A DNA stretch of 64,000 bases from Chlamydiifrater volucris (GCF_902806995.1 NZ_LR777654.1:744001-808000), one strand, 5' to 3'. Positions 39,201 to 47,267 are shown, numbered from the stretch's first letter. Translations and numbers: made by a program. The notes: generated from the sequence alone by a model not told the origin.

Positions 39201-39675
39201 TGAGTTTGCTCTCTCAAAAATCCCCTCTTGCATGGAACAAGAAAACATCAGCAACACACTGTTATCACGATCAGCTATTGTCAATATTTCTGATGTCATT
39301 CATGTTTTGACAACTCTTCCAGAAACTCGTTTGAGAAAATACTCCGGGGCTTCTCTGTACAATCTCTCCGTACTGACAGGGATATCCCTAAAAGCTTCGC
39401 CTCAACGGCTAAAAGCTCCCTTCTCCCTAGCAGCTTCCGTAGCTTTTGTCGGAGATCCTTACAGACACTATCCTTCAGGAACCTTTATTATTCCTCAAAA
39501 TAACGTTCCGGTCTTTGTTAAAGGAAGCAGTTTTTCGAGATGTTCTTGCGAAGTATCCTCTGTGATAGACATAGATTTCTTCAAAAACCTCGCTGTTTAT
39601 GCGGATTATAAAGGTCGATTTGCTTCCAGAAATTACTTCCAATCCATCAAGGTAGGAAGTTCTGTCCATTTCTGA
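36283..39675 (+). CDS. Polymorphic outer membrane protein (Pmp autotransporter), F-like, proline-rich inserts
   Basis: 1130 residues. Signal segment MKFKNKKFSIILLAGLLRIS. The passenger has GGAFAAI, GGALAIL, GGAISTQ, GGSAIHL and GGAIFAD with FxxN repeats. The central WTPTGYNASANFRSPTFFDASW block precedes the barrel, and the protein ends VGSSVHF. Two proline-rich inserts are unusual: a PPAPAPSPAPPPA run near residues 306-322 and an acidic Pro/Ser stretch near 515-545. A run of seven C at 38498-38504 lies in the ITPPGS codons; the paralog at 56767 has eight C at the homologous site. It starts 8 bp after the preceding Pmp gene. Confidence 0.92.
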   Translation: MKFKNKKFSIILLAGLLRISSEAQETPLGTETTEQAISSFDDLIDKTKKPQPTLTLKFSDNISAENKFFTAPENSEQSPEIITEKSVSLLVDGESGTSSPFPGIISTPTSLTLKGENHQFKISGFKLEDNKEKGVSLISSSTLLLSGFSSLEIDSSSLISKIDESAPKALNEETSAPTSFSFLVGSSVTISENGSVTFVGNSSNRIRQANGEALSFDIPSIIQAIPPKASASLPNPETDNPNNTPGKLVVSKNSNVMVKNNSSSTTGGAFAAITMDLSENRSLYFYNNSAKKSGGALAILSNSQTATQPPAPAPSPAPPPAAFLAETNPNAVSLSKNGNIFFYGNVATSGGAISTQNGCSITENRQVVFSSNLADTGGSAIHLAKGSNQTQPTESPQLLFKGNRGVIFSYNTCTGKGGAIFADAGTKISLFADAGDIIFFGNTFQGIENTPPKSEKKSGSGTCAIFLESGQNNSSAAIDTLCASASRTIAFFDSIKCDTSKSSQKSIPVSRETPEEELPEDSPDEPSEPAPPSSDSTQPIPLQMNKVSGETGDGAQVFAEQESYTGTILFSLGRPSYGSNMDGSNQIAEVKQPVTLGAGTLIIDRDTTFKCQSFTQEGKSTIRFGSGSKLETTGAEATEATGKTIAESLKNIEIDLDSFDHIPNSTTESYEKAISIILKPSGQQVASLNADSLKISCTSPQCFAAYNQFSFGTSITFPILKISSGSQGETEMQSLEDITPPGSITINPDTGYSGTLTFEWKGNGVEGKTGDNDKILNATWTPTGYNASANFRSPTFFDASWIGASAARTVSNATLSKIVCPSDKIFLSSSGEGLFSSLNLGKKDARSRYEGKGFEVNLSFGNLSSSSLEVRLARISGDTSNSHFGESMDTDSYVAGFSIQKTSPSKRIGEVFAEASIYYAFSQNNLYSTQSDLNPRKLEFESHSFISAITVSGPFLGTPITPHFFSATPFLKSEFALSKIPSCMEQENISNTLLSRSAIVNISDVIHVLTTLPETRLRKYSGASLYNLSVLTGISLKASPQRLKAPFSLAASVAFVGDPYRHYPSGTFIIPQNNVPVFVKGSSFSRCSCEVSSVIDIDFFKNLAVYADYKGRFASRNYFQSIKVGSSVHF

Positions 39676-39788
39676 AGTTTAATTGATTGTAAGAGCAATT
39701 TACTTATGAATTTTCGTATTCTTCACAAAGGAACTTGATTTCCTTCTTAGAATTTCTCTAAACTGTCTCCTTTCCCATTGGCTTTTAT

Positions 39789-39874
39789 GGAAGAGTGGCA
39801 GAGTGGTCGAATGCATCTGATTCGAAATCAGACGTTCTCTCAAGGAACCGGGGGTTCGAATCCCTCCTCTTCCG
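39789..39874 (+). tRNA. tRNA-Ser, anticodon CGA
   Basis: 86 nt without encoded CCA. The acceptor stem GGAAGAG pairs with CTCTTCC, followed by discriminator G. The anticodon stem is TCTGA/TCAGA with loop TTCGAAA (anticodon CGA, reading UCG). There is a long variable arm (GTTCTCTCAAGGAACC) as in all class II serine tRNAs. The T arm is GGGGG-TTCGAAT-CCCTC. It sits between the first Pmp pair and the toxin-antitoxin module. Confidence 0.96.
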
Positions 39875-40091
39875 ATGTTCCGGTGCCTGCATTGTCTCTC
39901 TTTTGGTTCCCCACTGCAAAGAGCTGGCAAAGTCGGGCAGGACATCCTCCCTGGTCGCCTTAAAGAGGTTTTCAGTGTTAAAACTAGCAATAAATGTTGC
40001 ACACAAAAACGGGAGCGGTTGACAAATCTTACTTTCCCTACTAGGGTGTGTAGAGGTTTCAAACCATGGAGTCTATTAACCAACCTACGTT

Positions 40092-40532
40092 CTAGGAAGG
40101 CCTGCTATCAGAGCCTGACTGCACAAGATCTAACGACGTCTCCTCCATATACTTCCAAACAGCATCAAAAAGCGACCTATCTTCATTAGCTTTGTCTGCT
40201 TTAAGATAAATTTCGACAAAATATATCTCATCCCTAAGCGAGATATACGCATAGGTAATTCGAATATCTGTTTTCGATCCCTTACCCTTTAGGGATTTAC
40301 AGGAAAAACGTCTTGCTTTGAAACAACCCACGCCCTTTCTGGGCATACTTTTTCTGAAGGGAATACGACAAATACCCCCATTATCCTTGTGTTCTTTATG
40401 ATAAGCAAATAACTGAGCCGTAATGAATGTTTCTAAATCTTCTTCAAGAGAGCGAAACTTTTTCTTAAGCCTCTTAAACTGATTGGAAAAACTAACCCCC
40501 CGAGTAATTCTTTTAAAACTATTCTTCCTCAT
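40092..40532 (-). CDS. RelE-like toxin of a Panacea-type toxin-antitoxin module
   Basis: 146 residues from ATG 40532. The frame extends to 40580, but that part lies inside the antitoxin gene, and the 40532 ATG overlaps the antitoxin stop by 14 bases, a classic coupled arrangement. After a basic helical N-terminus (about 1-45), residues 70-125 carry a RelE/HigB-type core: a FKARRFSCKSLKGKGSKTDI block, then RITYAY and IYFVEIYLKADKANED. This is the pattern of mRNA-interferase-like toxins with basic residues on the strands. The predicted role is growth inhibition by ribosome-dependent mRNA cleavage, inferred from the fold. It is unusual in the small genome of an obligate intracellular parasite. 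Confidence 0.72.
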   Translation of the reverse strand: MRKNSFKRITRGVSFSNQFKRLKKKFRSLEEDLETFITAQLFAYHKEHKDNGGICRIPFRKSMPRKGVGCFKARRFSCKSLKGKGSKTDIRITYAYISLRDEIYFVEIYLKADKANEDRSLFDAVWKYMEETSLDLVQSGSDSRPS

Positions 40533-41280
40533 TGCGCACGCTGTATTCAGGCGTTCGATAAAAAACGCTTTCGTAGTCAATAATCCCCATCTCTTCGGCC
40601 ACTATCCAAGGAATATCTCCGTGTGAATACTCACTCATCTGTGTGGCATTTTTGTCAGAAAGACGTGCTAACACATCGTCAATTAATGCAATCTCCCTCT
40701 CAGACAAGCACTTAAGATTGGGTTTTCTTCGAGCTATATATCTCTTCTGCTCCTTCTTGTAATAACTCTCTAGGGATCGAATGATCTCTCCATTTTCTAT
40801 CATGGAATTGATGACTGTTTCATAGTCGGAAGAGGGCGTCGGACCAAAATTATTTTTGATATACGTGGCTCCTATCAACTGTTCTTCGTATTTTTCATAG
40901 AAATCAAAATCTATAAAATACAAAAGCTTATAGATAACCGTCTCACCCACATTAGCTTTCTCGCCAACCTTGTCAAGGATATAAAGGAGAACCTCTCGAA
41001 ACTTCTCAATATTGTTCATCGGAATACTGACACGCATCTCTCCCTCGGACACGGGATCTTCTTGTTCAAAACATAAATCCTCCGAATCCATCAGCTGATC
41101 GCAATCCACCTCCAAGACACCGGCAAAACGAAGAAGCTCCTGGTCACTGACAGAAAGAAACCCCTTCTCAATCCCAATGAGAACTTCTTCTTCGATACCT
41201 AGCTTCTGAGCCAATTCATCTCGGCGCCAGCCTCTATCTTCCCGCAATTGTGTGATTTTTTCCCCAAAGGTACTATCCAT
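40519..41280 (-). CDS. HTH-Panacea (DUF4065/GepA) antitoxin
   Basis: 253 residues. Residues 5-63 form an HTH-XRE DNA-binding domain (ITQLREDRGWRRDELAQKLG, with the conserved L-I-G-I-E-K-G turn). Residues about 95-235 form a Panacea domain: VIYKLLYFIDFDFYEKYEEQ, then GATYIKNNFGPTPSSDY and a C-terminal YSHGDIPWI block. Panacea domains act as antitoxin domains that neutralise many unrelated toxins. The HTH implies autoregulation of the operon. The ATG at 41280 has GGGAG 6 bases upstream. The gene order antitoxin-toxin with a 14-base overlap supports a two-gene operon. A dead copy of its first 58 codons lies at 44104-44279. Confidence 0.85.
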   Translation of the reverse strand: MDSTFGEKITQLREDRGWRRDELAQKLGIEEEVLIGIEKGFLSVSDQELLRFAGVLEVDCDQLMDSEDLCFEQEDPVSEGEMRVSIPMNNIEKFREVLLYILDKVGEKANVGETVIYKLLYFIDFDFYEKYEEQLIGATYIKNNFGPTPSSDYETVINSMIENGEIIRSLESYYKKEQKRYIARRKPNLKCLSEREIALIDDVLARLSDKNATQMSEYSHGDIPWIVAEEMGIIDYESVFYRTPEYSVRNEEE

Positions 41281-42323
41281 CGTTAGCTCCCATCTTAAGT
41301 GCTAGTCTCCTTATAGCGAATACGTGCTTTTCTAAGTAATTAACCTAAAGCAAAAGCTACTCAGGGCAACCACGTCGAAGATAAAGTTTTACAAAAAGGA
41401 TAGCAAGGCCAAAAACACTATTCCATAAACGTAGACTCCTACTGAGGAAAACTCAGCAACCTAAGGTATGACAAACACCATCAAAGAAAAACCATGAAGC
41501 CATAGCCAAGTCATCGAAAAAAGTATAGGGAAAAACAAAAAAAAGATTTTCTATAACCCGTGAGCAACAAAGGGATGATACCCTTAGTACTACCAATACA
41601 TCTGTTCTAAAGATTTTCCTGTGTTGACAATTTCAAATTACCTGCATTCATTCGTCCACGGCGCTTAAATCTCCATGTTCGAGATTCGTTTTTGTAATTT
41701 ATTAATAACAAAACAACGCCACTAACTCCTTTCTGGTAGACAACATACGAAAATTTTTACATTGTTTTTTTTAAAAAAATTTTTTAACCTGTCTCGCTGA
41801 TTCCTAATAAATGAATTTTACTATGGATGTTGCAACTCCTATGCCTCTGCCTTGTTTCTGCTCGTTTGGAGGCATGTGGTCCTAGTCCTTCTTATACTTG
41901 TGAAAGCACTTTCAGCGTCTTTTCACGCGGGAGTCCTGTGCTTTGATAGCTCCGAACAGGTTCTACCAGAAACAATTAGAAGGCTGTTAAGAAGAAATAG
42001 TCTACCAGCATGTAGTTTCCAATACCGACAACCTCTGGCAACAAATTTCTGTCTCGAACACAATTTCCTCCCGTATCTATGTATATGTTGTGATGCAAAC
42101 TTCGCGACTCATAGATGGTCCCCTTCAAGATTGGAATGTCCACCTCCCATACAACTTCCTCTTTTTAGTTTTTTCCTTCCTTGTGACCTTTCTCATACAC
42201 CGTTCCAGGCAAAACAAATCTTTTGCCTGCAATCCTTAGAAAAATTTTTTTTGCTCTTCTTTAACTTTAATAGAGACATATGTTTATGATGATCAACCCT
42301 TTAATGGAGAGGAATAATTAGTT
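41281..42323. other. Long divergent intergenic region between antitoxin and first DUF687 gene
   Basis: 1043 bp. The stretch near 41600-41770 aligns recognisably with 44370-44560 upstream of the second DUF687 gene: shared blocks include attaataacaaaacaacgcc versus attacaaaataacgcc. On the minus strand a TTACTT-18-TATAAG pair close to the antitoxin start is a weak promoter candidate. A plus-strand frame at 41852-42289 is Cys/Phe-rich, not conserved in the duplicated copy, and not accepted as a gene. Confidence 0.5.
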
Positions 42324-43895
42324 ATGACCTCTCCGATTTCATCTCCTCTCAATGAGATCTTACAGCAAGTAATATCCTCTCAACCTCAGGGATCAAAAAA
42401 TCCAAGCCCATCTACAGATCCTCATCCAGGCCCCTCCTCCAGAGAGGAAACTTCTAAACGCAATATTTCTTACAATTTTAACCTAGGGCTAGGGGGGCTT
42501 GCAGAAATCAATGTCTTAGAAACTGCTGTCGATATCGTAAAATTACTTCTCTCTTTACAAGACAATCCTAGAGTAATTGCTGGAGCAACAGCATGTTACA
42601 ATAGGTTGTTGCCTTGGTGTTCCTCCTCCTGCGGATGTCCAAAATGTGGGTGCCCAAATGGTGAATGCGGATGCGGAACTCTAGGAGCACTTCTCTGCGA
42701 CTGTTTCAAATCTTGCTGTTTACCCCTAGATGCCGACCCTTTGTCAGAAGGGTTGGAGTTTTTCCAAAAGCTAGCAGATAAATTTGGTCCTGTGGCCGTA
42801 GCAATTGCTTTCGAAAATTTAGGGATAGATCTAGCAGCTTTTCTTACAGGAGAAACTAGACTAGACGAAGATACAAAAAAAGATATTGAGAACAAAGCAG
42901 AAGACATACAGAATCGCTTGGCCGAAGTCAGCCAAAAAAAACACGACAAGAAAGTTCTGGAATCTCTCTTACTTTGGGTAGACGGACAAAATCCACAATT
43001 AAAAAATAATATCCACAAAAGTTTAAAAGATCTCCAAGACACAGATCTTCAAGATAGAGAGGAAACCTCCACAGGGTTTCCTGAAATATTGCTGGATGTT
43101 GGAAAGAAAGGAGATAATGTCCTTTCCCTTCCCTTATCTAAAGAGAATATCATGGAAACTCTGATGGCCATGAAAGTTTTCGACCTCGATCTGGGTTGTT
43201 CAGGAGGGATAGGCTCCAAAGATGCCGCTCTTATGGCCAGAGTCATCTTACACGTTCTCTCCAAATGGTGTTCCTCTTCAGTGACCGGAGTAAGAGTTTC
43301 TGTAACAGATGATCTATTCAGGGCTGTTTTATCGTTGGTTCTTCTTCTATTTGGATATCTTCCTGGGAAAAAAGAAGATATAACTGAAGAAGCATTTTTT
43401 CATCTTCAAGATCTTAAAAGAGAATTCCCCATAGACAGACCCCTTCTTACTAGATACTTCTTCAGAACCAAGACAGAAGAAGTTTCATCGGAGGAAGAGG
43501 CAAACAAAGATAAGGTTTCTACAACCAAAAAGAAAGATAAAGGGAAAAGAAAGTTAGAAAAAAAACCTGCTCTTGATGAAGTAGATGCCTCTTTTCCTGC
43601 TCCCCTGCTTACTGAAGACTACGGTAGCGTAAACCATCAAAGACGCCTTATGGAACTTGCCCAAAAGATTTGTCAGGTAAGCGGATCTTTCTTCGAAGGC
43701 ACTTCCATAAAAAAACCTCAACCACCTATCACACAACAACCCAAAGCACAAAGAAGTGGAAGTAGGCACCTACAAACCCAAGGTAAAGCCGAAGCCCCTC
43801 TGGAAGGAATTTCAGAACATACAAAAAGTTACCCAGATGACAGAGACTCTGGAAGTCCAAGCGGCTCGTCGGGTATCACTTCTACTCGACTCTAA
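42324..43895 (+). CDS. DUF687 family Cys-rich protein (copy 1)
   Basis: 523 residues, chlamydia-specific family of unknown function. The Pro/Ser-rich N-terminus (1-45) is followed by a helix with LETAVDIVKLLLSL. A dense cysteine cluster lies at residues 91-132: twelve Cys in the order C-x7-C-x3-CGCPxCGCPxGxCGCG-x7-CxC-x3-CC. The spacing and CGxC pairs look like zinc or other metal sites. A hydrophobic stretch AVLSLVLLLFGYLPG lies near 333-347, then a Lys/Glu-rich segment and a low-complexity Ser/Gly/Pro tail. ATG 42324 is preceded by GGAGAGGA. It has about the same length and the same cysteine pattern as the two other copies in the window. Confidence 0.88.
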   Translation: MTSPISSPLNEILQQVISSQPQGSKNPSPSTDPHPGPSSREETSKRNISYNFNLGLGGLAEINVLETAVDIVKLLLSLQDNPRVIAGATACYNRLLPWCSSSCGCPKCGCPNGECGCGTLGALLCDCFKSCCLPLDADPLSEGLEFFQKLADKFGPVAVAIAFENLGIDLAAFLTGETRLDEDTKKDIENKAEDIQNRLAEVSQKKHDKKVLESLLLWVDGQNPQLKNNIHKSLKDLQDTDLQDREETSTGFPEILLDVGKKGDNVLSLPLSKENIMETLMAMKVFDLDLGCSGGIGSKDAALMARVILHVLSKWCSSSVTGVRVSVTDDLFRAVLSLVLLLFGYLPGKKEDITEEAFFHLQDLKREFPIDRPLLTRYFFRTKTEEVSSEEEANKDKVSTTKKKDKGKRKLEKKPALDEVDASFPAPLLTEDYGSVNHQRRLMELAQKICQVSGSFFEGTSIKKPQPPITQQPKAQRSGSRHLQTQGKAEAPLEGISEHTKSYPDDRDSGSPSGSSGITSTRL

Positions 43896-44754
43896 AAAAC
43901 CAGACACGAGCATGGATAAGCAAAAGAAAAGCTAGAAATAATCCTCTAGTAACATGCAATTAAGGATAAGGAGATATGCCAAAATCAAAAATAACGATTA
44001 CAGTAAAAAAGTAAAACTCAACCAAAAGATAGAAAAATACAAAACGAATAAATCGGACATAAGATCTTCTTGTGCCCGATATAAATCCCTTGAATTCACT
44101 AAACGATTACAATCTATCCTCAAGACTTTGGTAAAACGAAGAAGCTCCTGATCTCTAATAGAAAGATACTTCTGCTCGACCCAGAGAAGAAATTCTTCTT
44201 CAATGCCTGGCTCCTAAGCTAACTCATCTCGGCGCCAACTTTATCTTGCTGCAATTGTCTAGTTTTAAGGTGCTACCATTGGTAGCTCCTGCGGAAGAAG
44301 TGTGAATAAGAATAGGTTAGGAAAGGTTTATGTGTATCCAGCAACAGTAGTTAACAGTTACTCTCGATACCACGATTGATTATGCATCTGTTTCGAAGAT
44401 TTCAACACGCCAACAACTAGAGTCAATCCTTCATTTATGACCCTTTAACCTTTATTTGAGGTCGAATTTTAAATTCAAAACACATCTTTGCAGTATTTAT
44501 TGATTACAAAATAACGCCATCAACCCCTTATTAGTAAGAAATATACAAAAATTCTATCTACTCTGAAAATTTTTACGTATGGATTAATTTCAATATAGAT
44601 AGTAGACTTCCTCTCTCTTTGTTTCGTTTCTGACTACATAATCTTGAACAAGGAGGATCTCCCGCTCATAGCTCTAAAAAAACACCTCGTCTCTCCTCTA
44701 TTAATGGGGACGTTCTACGATAACTAGCACTCTAACACGGAGGAATGAATTGCC
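43896..44754. other. Intergenic region holding the antitoxin remnant
   Basis: 859 bp. It contains the antitoxin pseudogene at 44104-44279 and, from about 44370, a spacer homologous to that before the first DUF687 gene. A 65-residue plus-strand frame at 43954-44151 is Lys-rich, overlaps the pseudogene and is not supported. Confidence 0.55.
44104..44279 (-). pseudogene. Remnant of Panacea antitoxin gene (HTH part only)
   Basis: On the minus strand, 44279 down to 44104 aligns with the first 58 codons of the intact antitoxin gene. Shared blocks include TGGCGCCGAGATGA (Trp-Arg-Arg-Asp) and CAGGAGCTTCTTCGTTTT (Gln-Glu-Leu-Leu-Arg-Phe). The ATG at 44279 is kept, but stops interrupt it at codons 5, 7, 13 and later. 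Nothing of the Panacea domain or the toxin is seen. Confidence 0.85.
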
Positions 44755-46299
44755 ATGACTTCCCCTGTCTCGGGTCCCTTGTCGGGCCTCTTGCAACAAT
44801 TGCTGTCTTTACGGTCCCAGGAAGGTGAAGGCGAGGGTGCTCCCGAATCTTCCTCACGACTTCTTTCTGGCGGAGGGCCTCATGAAGTCACGTCGGGATT
44901 AATGGAGCTCGTGGGATTAGAACCCGAAATGCTAGAGACAGCTTCCAGCGTCGTTGAATTGCTATTGTCTCTGAAAGATGACCCTAGGCTAACTGCTGGA
45001 GCAGTAGCTTGCTACGATAGGTTTTCCCCTGGGTGCGCAGCTCCCTGTGGTTGTCCAAGATGCGGATGTCCAAACGGTGAATGTGGATGTGGGCCTCTTG
45101 GAGGACTTATTTGCGACTGCTTCAGACTCCATTGCCTGCCTCGCCGCGCGGATCCATCATCAGAAGGAAGAGATTTTTTTGAGATCCTATGTACTAAGTA
45201 TGGTCCGCTAGCTGTATCCCTCGCTTTCCAAAAATTAGGAATGGACCTCGCTGCCTTCCTCAAAGGGGAAGTTTCTTTCAATGAAGAGCAAAAAAAAAGA
45301 GTAAAAGCCGAGTCCAGAAGACAGCAAGAGCACTTATCAGAAGTCGGACAGGAAAAGCACGATAAGAAGGTTCAAGAAGCTCTTTTGCGCTGGACAGAAG
45401 GTGGCAACAAGCATTTGGAAGATAAAATCCAAGAAGTCTTAGGGCATGTCCACAAAAAAGGAGTTCTTACTCAAGATTTTCCAGTAATTTATCTAGACGT
45501 TAACGCTGAGGGTGGTGTTGTATGTCCTCTATCTGCCCAGAACATTGCTGAAACACTGATGGGTATGTGTGTTGTCGATTTAGATTTGAACTCTAAAGGA
45601 AGTGTGGGCTCTAAAGATGCCGCTCTTATAGCTAGAATCGTTATGTGTATGCTTTGCAAATGGTGCTCTTCCTCATCGACTGGAGTAGGAATTTCCGTGA
45701 CGAAAGATTTATTCGATGCCGTTCTTTCGTTGATCCTTCTCTTATTTGGGTATTTCCCCGGGAGCGAAGGTCCAAATCCGGACCTGACGGCCCGGCTGCA
45801 ATCCCTTAGAGATAAGTTCTACATAAATATACCCCTCCTTACTAATTATTTACTCACCCGCGAGTTAGAGGAAGTGTCATCAGGTGAAGAAAGTGAAGAG
45901 GAGGGAGCCGCAGCCTTCCCCAAAGAGAAAAAGGAGAAAGGTAAAGGAAAAGGGAAGCTAGAAAAAGGGCCTGTTACTAGTAAAGACAAACCTCTAGCTC
46001 CGTCGTCTCCCATCGTTAAGGACTTTGGCAGTGTAGGCCACCAAGTGCGTCTCTTGACTGTTGCTCTGAAAGCAATGGAAACAAGCGGATCCTTATTGGA
46101 AGGAACTTCCAAAGGAGAACCTCGACCACCCGTCACGCAGCAGCCCAAAGCACGAAAAGGTGGTAGTGAGCACGGCACAACGACTCCAGGCAGCAAGGAG
46201 GAGGATCCTCTGGAGGGAACATCGGGAAGTCGCGGCCATCATCCTGGTGGTAAGGAATCTGAGGGGTCTGGGTCGCCTATCATGTCTACTCGGTTCTAA
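44755..46299 (+). CDS. DUF687 family Cys-rich protein (copy 2)
   Basis: 514 residues. It shares with copy 1 the N-terminal MTSPxSxPL, the helix before the cluster, and eleven of the twelve cysteines (86-127; the first of the terminal CC pair is His126). It also has the hydrophobic AVLSLILLLFGYFPG segment and the Ser/Gly-rich tail ending STRF (STRL in copy 1). ATG 44755 is preceded by GGAGGAA. The two copies arose by the direct duplication described at 41107-46299. It converges on rnhC, 29 bp away. Function unknown; metal binding is an inference. Confidence 0.88.
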   Translation: MTSPVSGPLSGLLQQLLSLRSQEGEGEGAPESSSRLLSGGGPHEVTSGLMELVGLEPEMLETASSVVELLLSLKDDPRLTAGAVACYDRFSPGCAAPCGCPRCGCPNGECGCGPLGGLICDCFRLHCLPRRADPSSEGRDFFEILCTKYGPLAVSLAFQKLGMDLAAFLKGEVSFNEEQKKRVKAESRRQQEHLSEVGQEKHDKKVQEALLRWTEGGNKHLEDKIQEVLGHVHKKGVLTQDFPVIYLDVNAEGGVVCPLSAQNIAETLMGMCVVDLDLNSKGSVGSKDAALIARIVMCMLCKWCSSSSTGVGISVTKDLFDAVLSLILLLFGYFPGSEGPNPDLTARLQSLRDKFYINIPLLTNYLLTRELEEVSSGEESEEEGAAAFPKEKKEKGKGKGKLEKGPVTSKDKPLAPSSPIVKDFGSVGHQVRLLTVALKAMETSGSLLEGTSKGEPRPPVTQQPKARKGGSEHGTTTPGSKEEDPLEGTSGSRGHHPGGKESEGSGSPIMSTRF

Positions 46300-46328
46300 A
46301 AACGACCAATCTAAGCATCTTGAGCAAT

Positions 46329-47267
46329 TCAAGGAGCATTAAAGAAACAAGAAGTGTCTGAAGAGGTTCCTTCAGACACTATCTCTGTGAAGGTCTTGAA
46401 ATGAGATTTTGCAAGCTTACCCAGAGTCTCTATTCCTTTATCATGGAAAATCTTCGTACCAGCGCTTTTTGCCAAAGCACCTGCACCTTTAGGTAACTTT
46501 ACTTGATAAGTATTTTCTAACTTCTCAATAGCGGAGACAAAAGCATCCCGAGCGAGAACGGAAGCAGCAGCCACAACAATATCTGACTCTGCTTTGGTTC
46601 TTTGGATAAGTGGTATCGGCGATCGCTTTTGCAACATTCCCTCGAGCAAACTTTTTGATGATGCAAATTGGTCAACAATGGCAAAAACATTGTTCAATGG
46701 ATTGGGAGCTAGCTTCGCAATCAAAGAGGCATGAGCCCACGCTAAAAGAACATTCAAATTCCGAAACTGCCCATACAACCGATTGTACGTTTCGGGATAC
46801 AAAACCATCACATCGTAATGACACAAAGCTTTAACTTCTTTGGCTAGCTTTTTAATTTCTGCATCCTTAAGGGCTTTAGAGTCTCTAACTGTTGTCTGAT
46901 AAAGCTTCGATAACACCTCTTCACTAGGAGCATGGACAGTAGCTATGCAGAGGGGACCAAAAAAATCCCCTTTACCAGACTCATCGGAACCTATCCGTGG
47001 TGTCAAATCTTGAGCATTATTACCAGAAGAGGTCAAACCAAAAGTGTGTAAAATTTCTGGTTCAAGGAAAAATTCTACAAAATCCTGCGCCCCTTTTCCC
47101 TGTATAACGAGCTTCCCTGATACGTACAATGTACAGCAAACTGCTTCGCCTCTCGCTTGAAAAATGGTATGCTCAGGAAAGGAGAAAACAAATCCTTTTT
47201 CCTCCAGTCGCTGCTGCAAGGCAGTTTGTTTAGAAAGATCAAAAACGAGGGAAAAATTTTTACTCAT
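46329..47267 (-). CDS. rnhC: Ribonuclease HIII
   Basis: 312 residues. It cleaves RNA in RNA-DNA hybrids. It has an N-terminal TBP-like substrate-binding domain (about 1-85, KQTALQQRLEEKGFVFSFPE) characteristic of RNase HIII versus HII. The catalytic domain begins RIGSDESGKGDFFGPL with the first Asp-Glu pair. DSKAL and the late AESDIVVAAASVLARDAFV block provide the remaining acidic residues. It corresponds to C. trachomatis CT008. ATG 47267. Confidence 0.94.
   Translation of the reverse strand: MSKNFSLVFDLSKQTALQQRLEEKGFVFSFPEHTIFQARGEAVCCTLYVSGKLVIQGKGAQDFVEFFLEPEILHTFGLTSSGNNAQDLTPRIGSDESGKGDFFGPLCIATVHAPSEEVLSKLYQTTVRDSKALKDAEIKKLAKEVKALCHYDVMVLYPETYNRLYGQFRNLNVLLAWAHASLIAKLAPNPLNNVFAIVDQFASSKSLLEGMLQKRSPIPLIQRTKAESDIVVAAASVLARDAFVSAIEKLENTYQVKLPKGAGALAKSAGTKIFHDKGIETLGKLAKSHFKTFTEIVSEGTSSDTSCFFNAP
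46341..46380 (-). terminator. Rho-independent terminator inside the end of rnhC
   Basis: A perfect 11-bp stem (46353-46363 with 46370-46380, loop 46364-46369) is followed on the minus strand by TTCTTGTTTCTTT. It lies within the last 18 codons of rnhC, so the terminator and the coding sequence overlap. Confidence 0.6.

Larger units (their letters stand above)
41107..46299 (+). repeat. Diverged direct duplication: antitoxin head + spacer + DUF687 gene
   Basis: Segment A (about 41107-43895) and segment B (about 44104-46299) have the same order: first 58 codons of the Panacea antitoxin on the minus strand, an AT-rich spacer with matching blocks, and a DUF687 gene on the plus strand. In A the antitoxin is intact; in B only a stop-riddled remnant is left and the spacer is shorter. 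The coordinates cover both copies. Confidence 0.8.

Noticed and set aside
40019-40050. Plus-strand promoter giving an antisense RNA to the toxin gene
   Set aside because: There is a perfect TTGACA at about 40019, but no acceptable -10 at 16-18 bases.
39700-40189. Several frames overlapping tRNA-Ser on both strands
   Set aside because: They include the tRNA sequence itself and have no family similarity.
41852-42289. Plus-strand frame of 145 codons before DUF687 copy 1
   Set aside because: No ribosome binding site, odd Phe/Cys/Pro composition, and not preserved in the duplicated spacer before copy 2.
43954-44151. Lys-rich plus-strand frame of 65 codons
   Set aside because: It overlaps the antitoxin relic on the other strand, has no ribosome binding site and looks like AT-rich chance coding.
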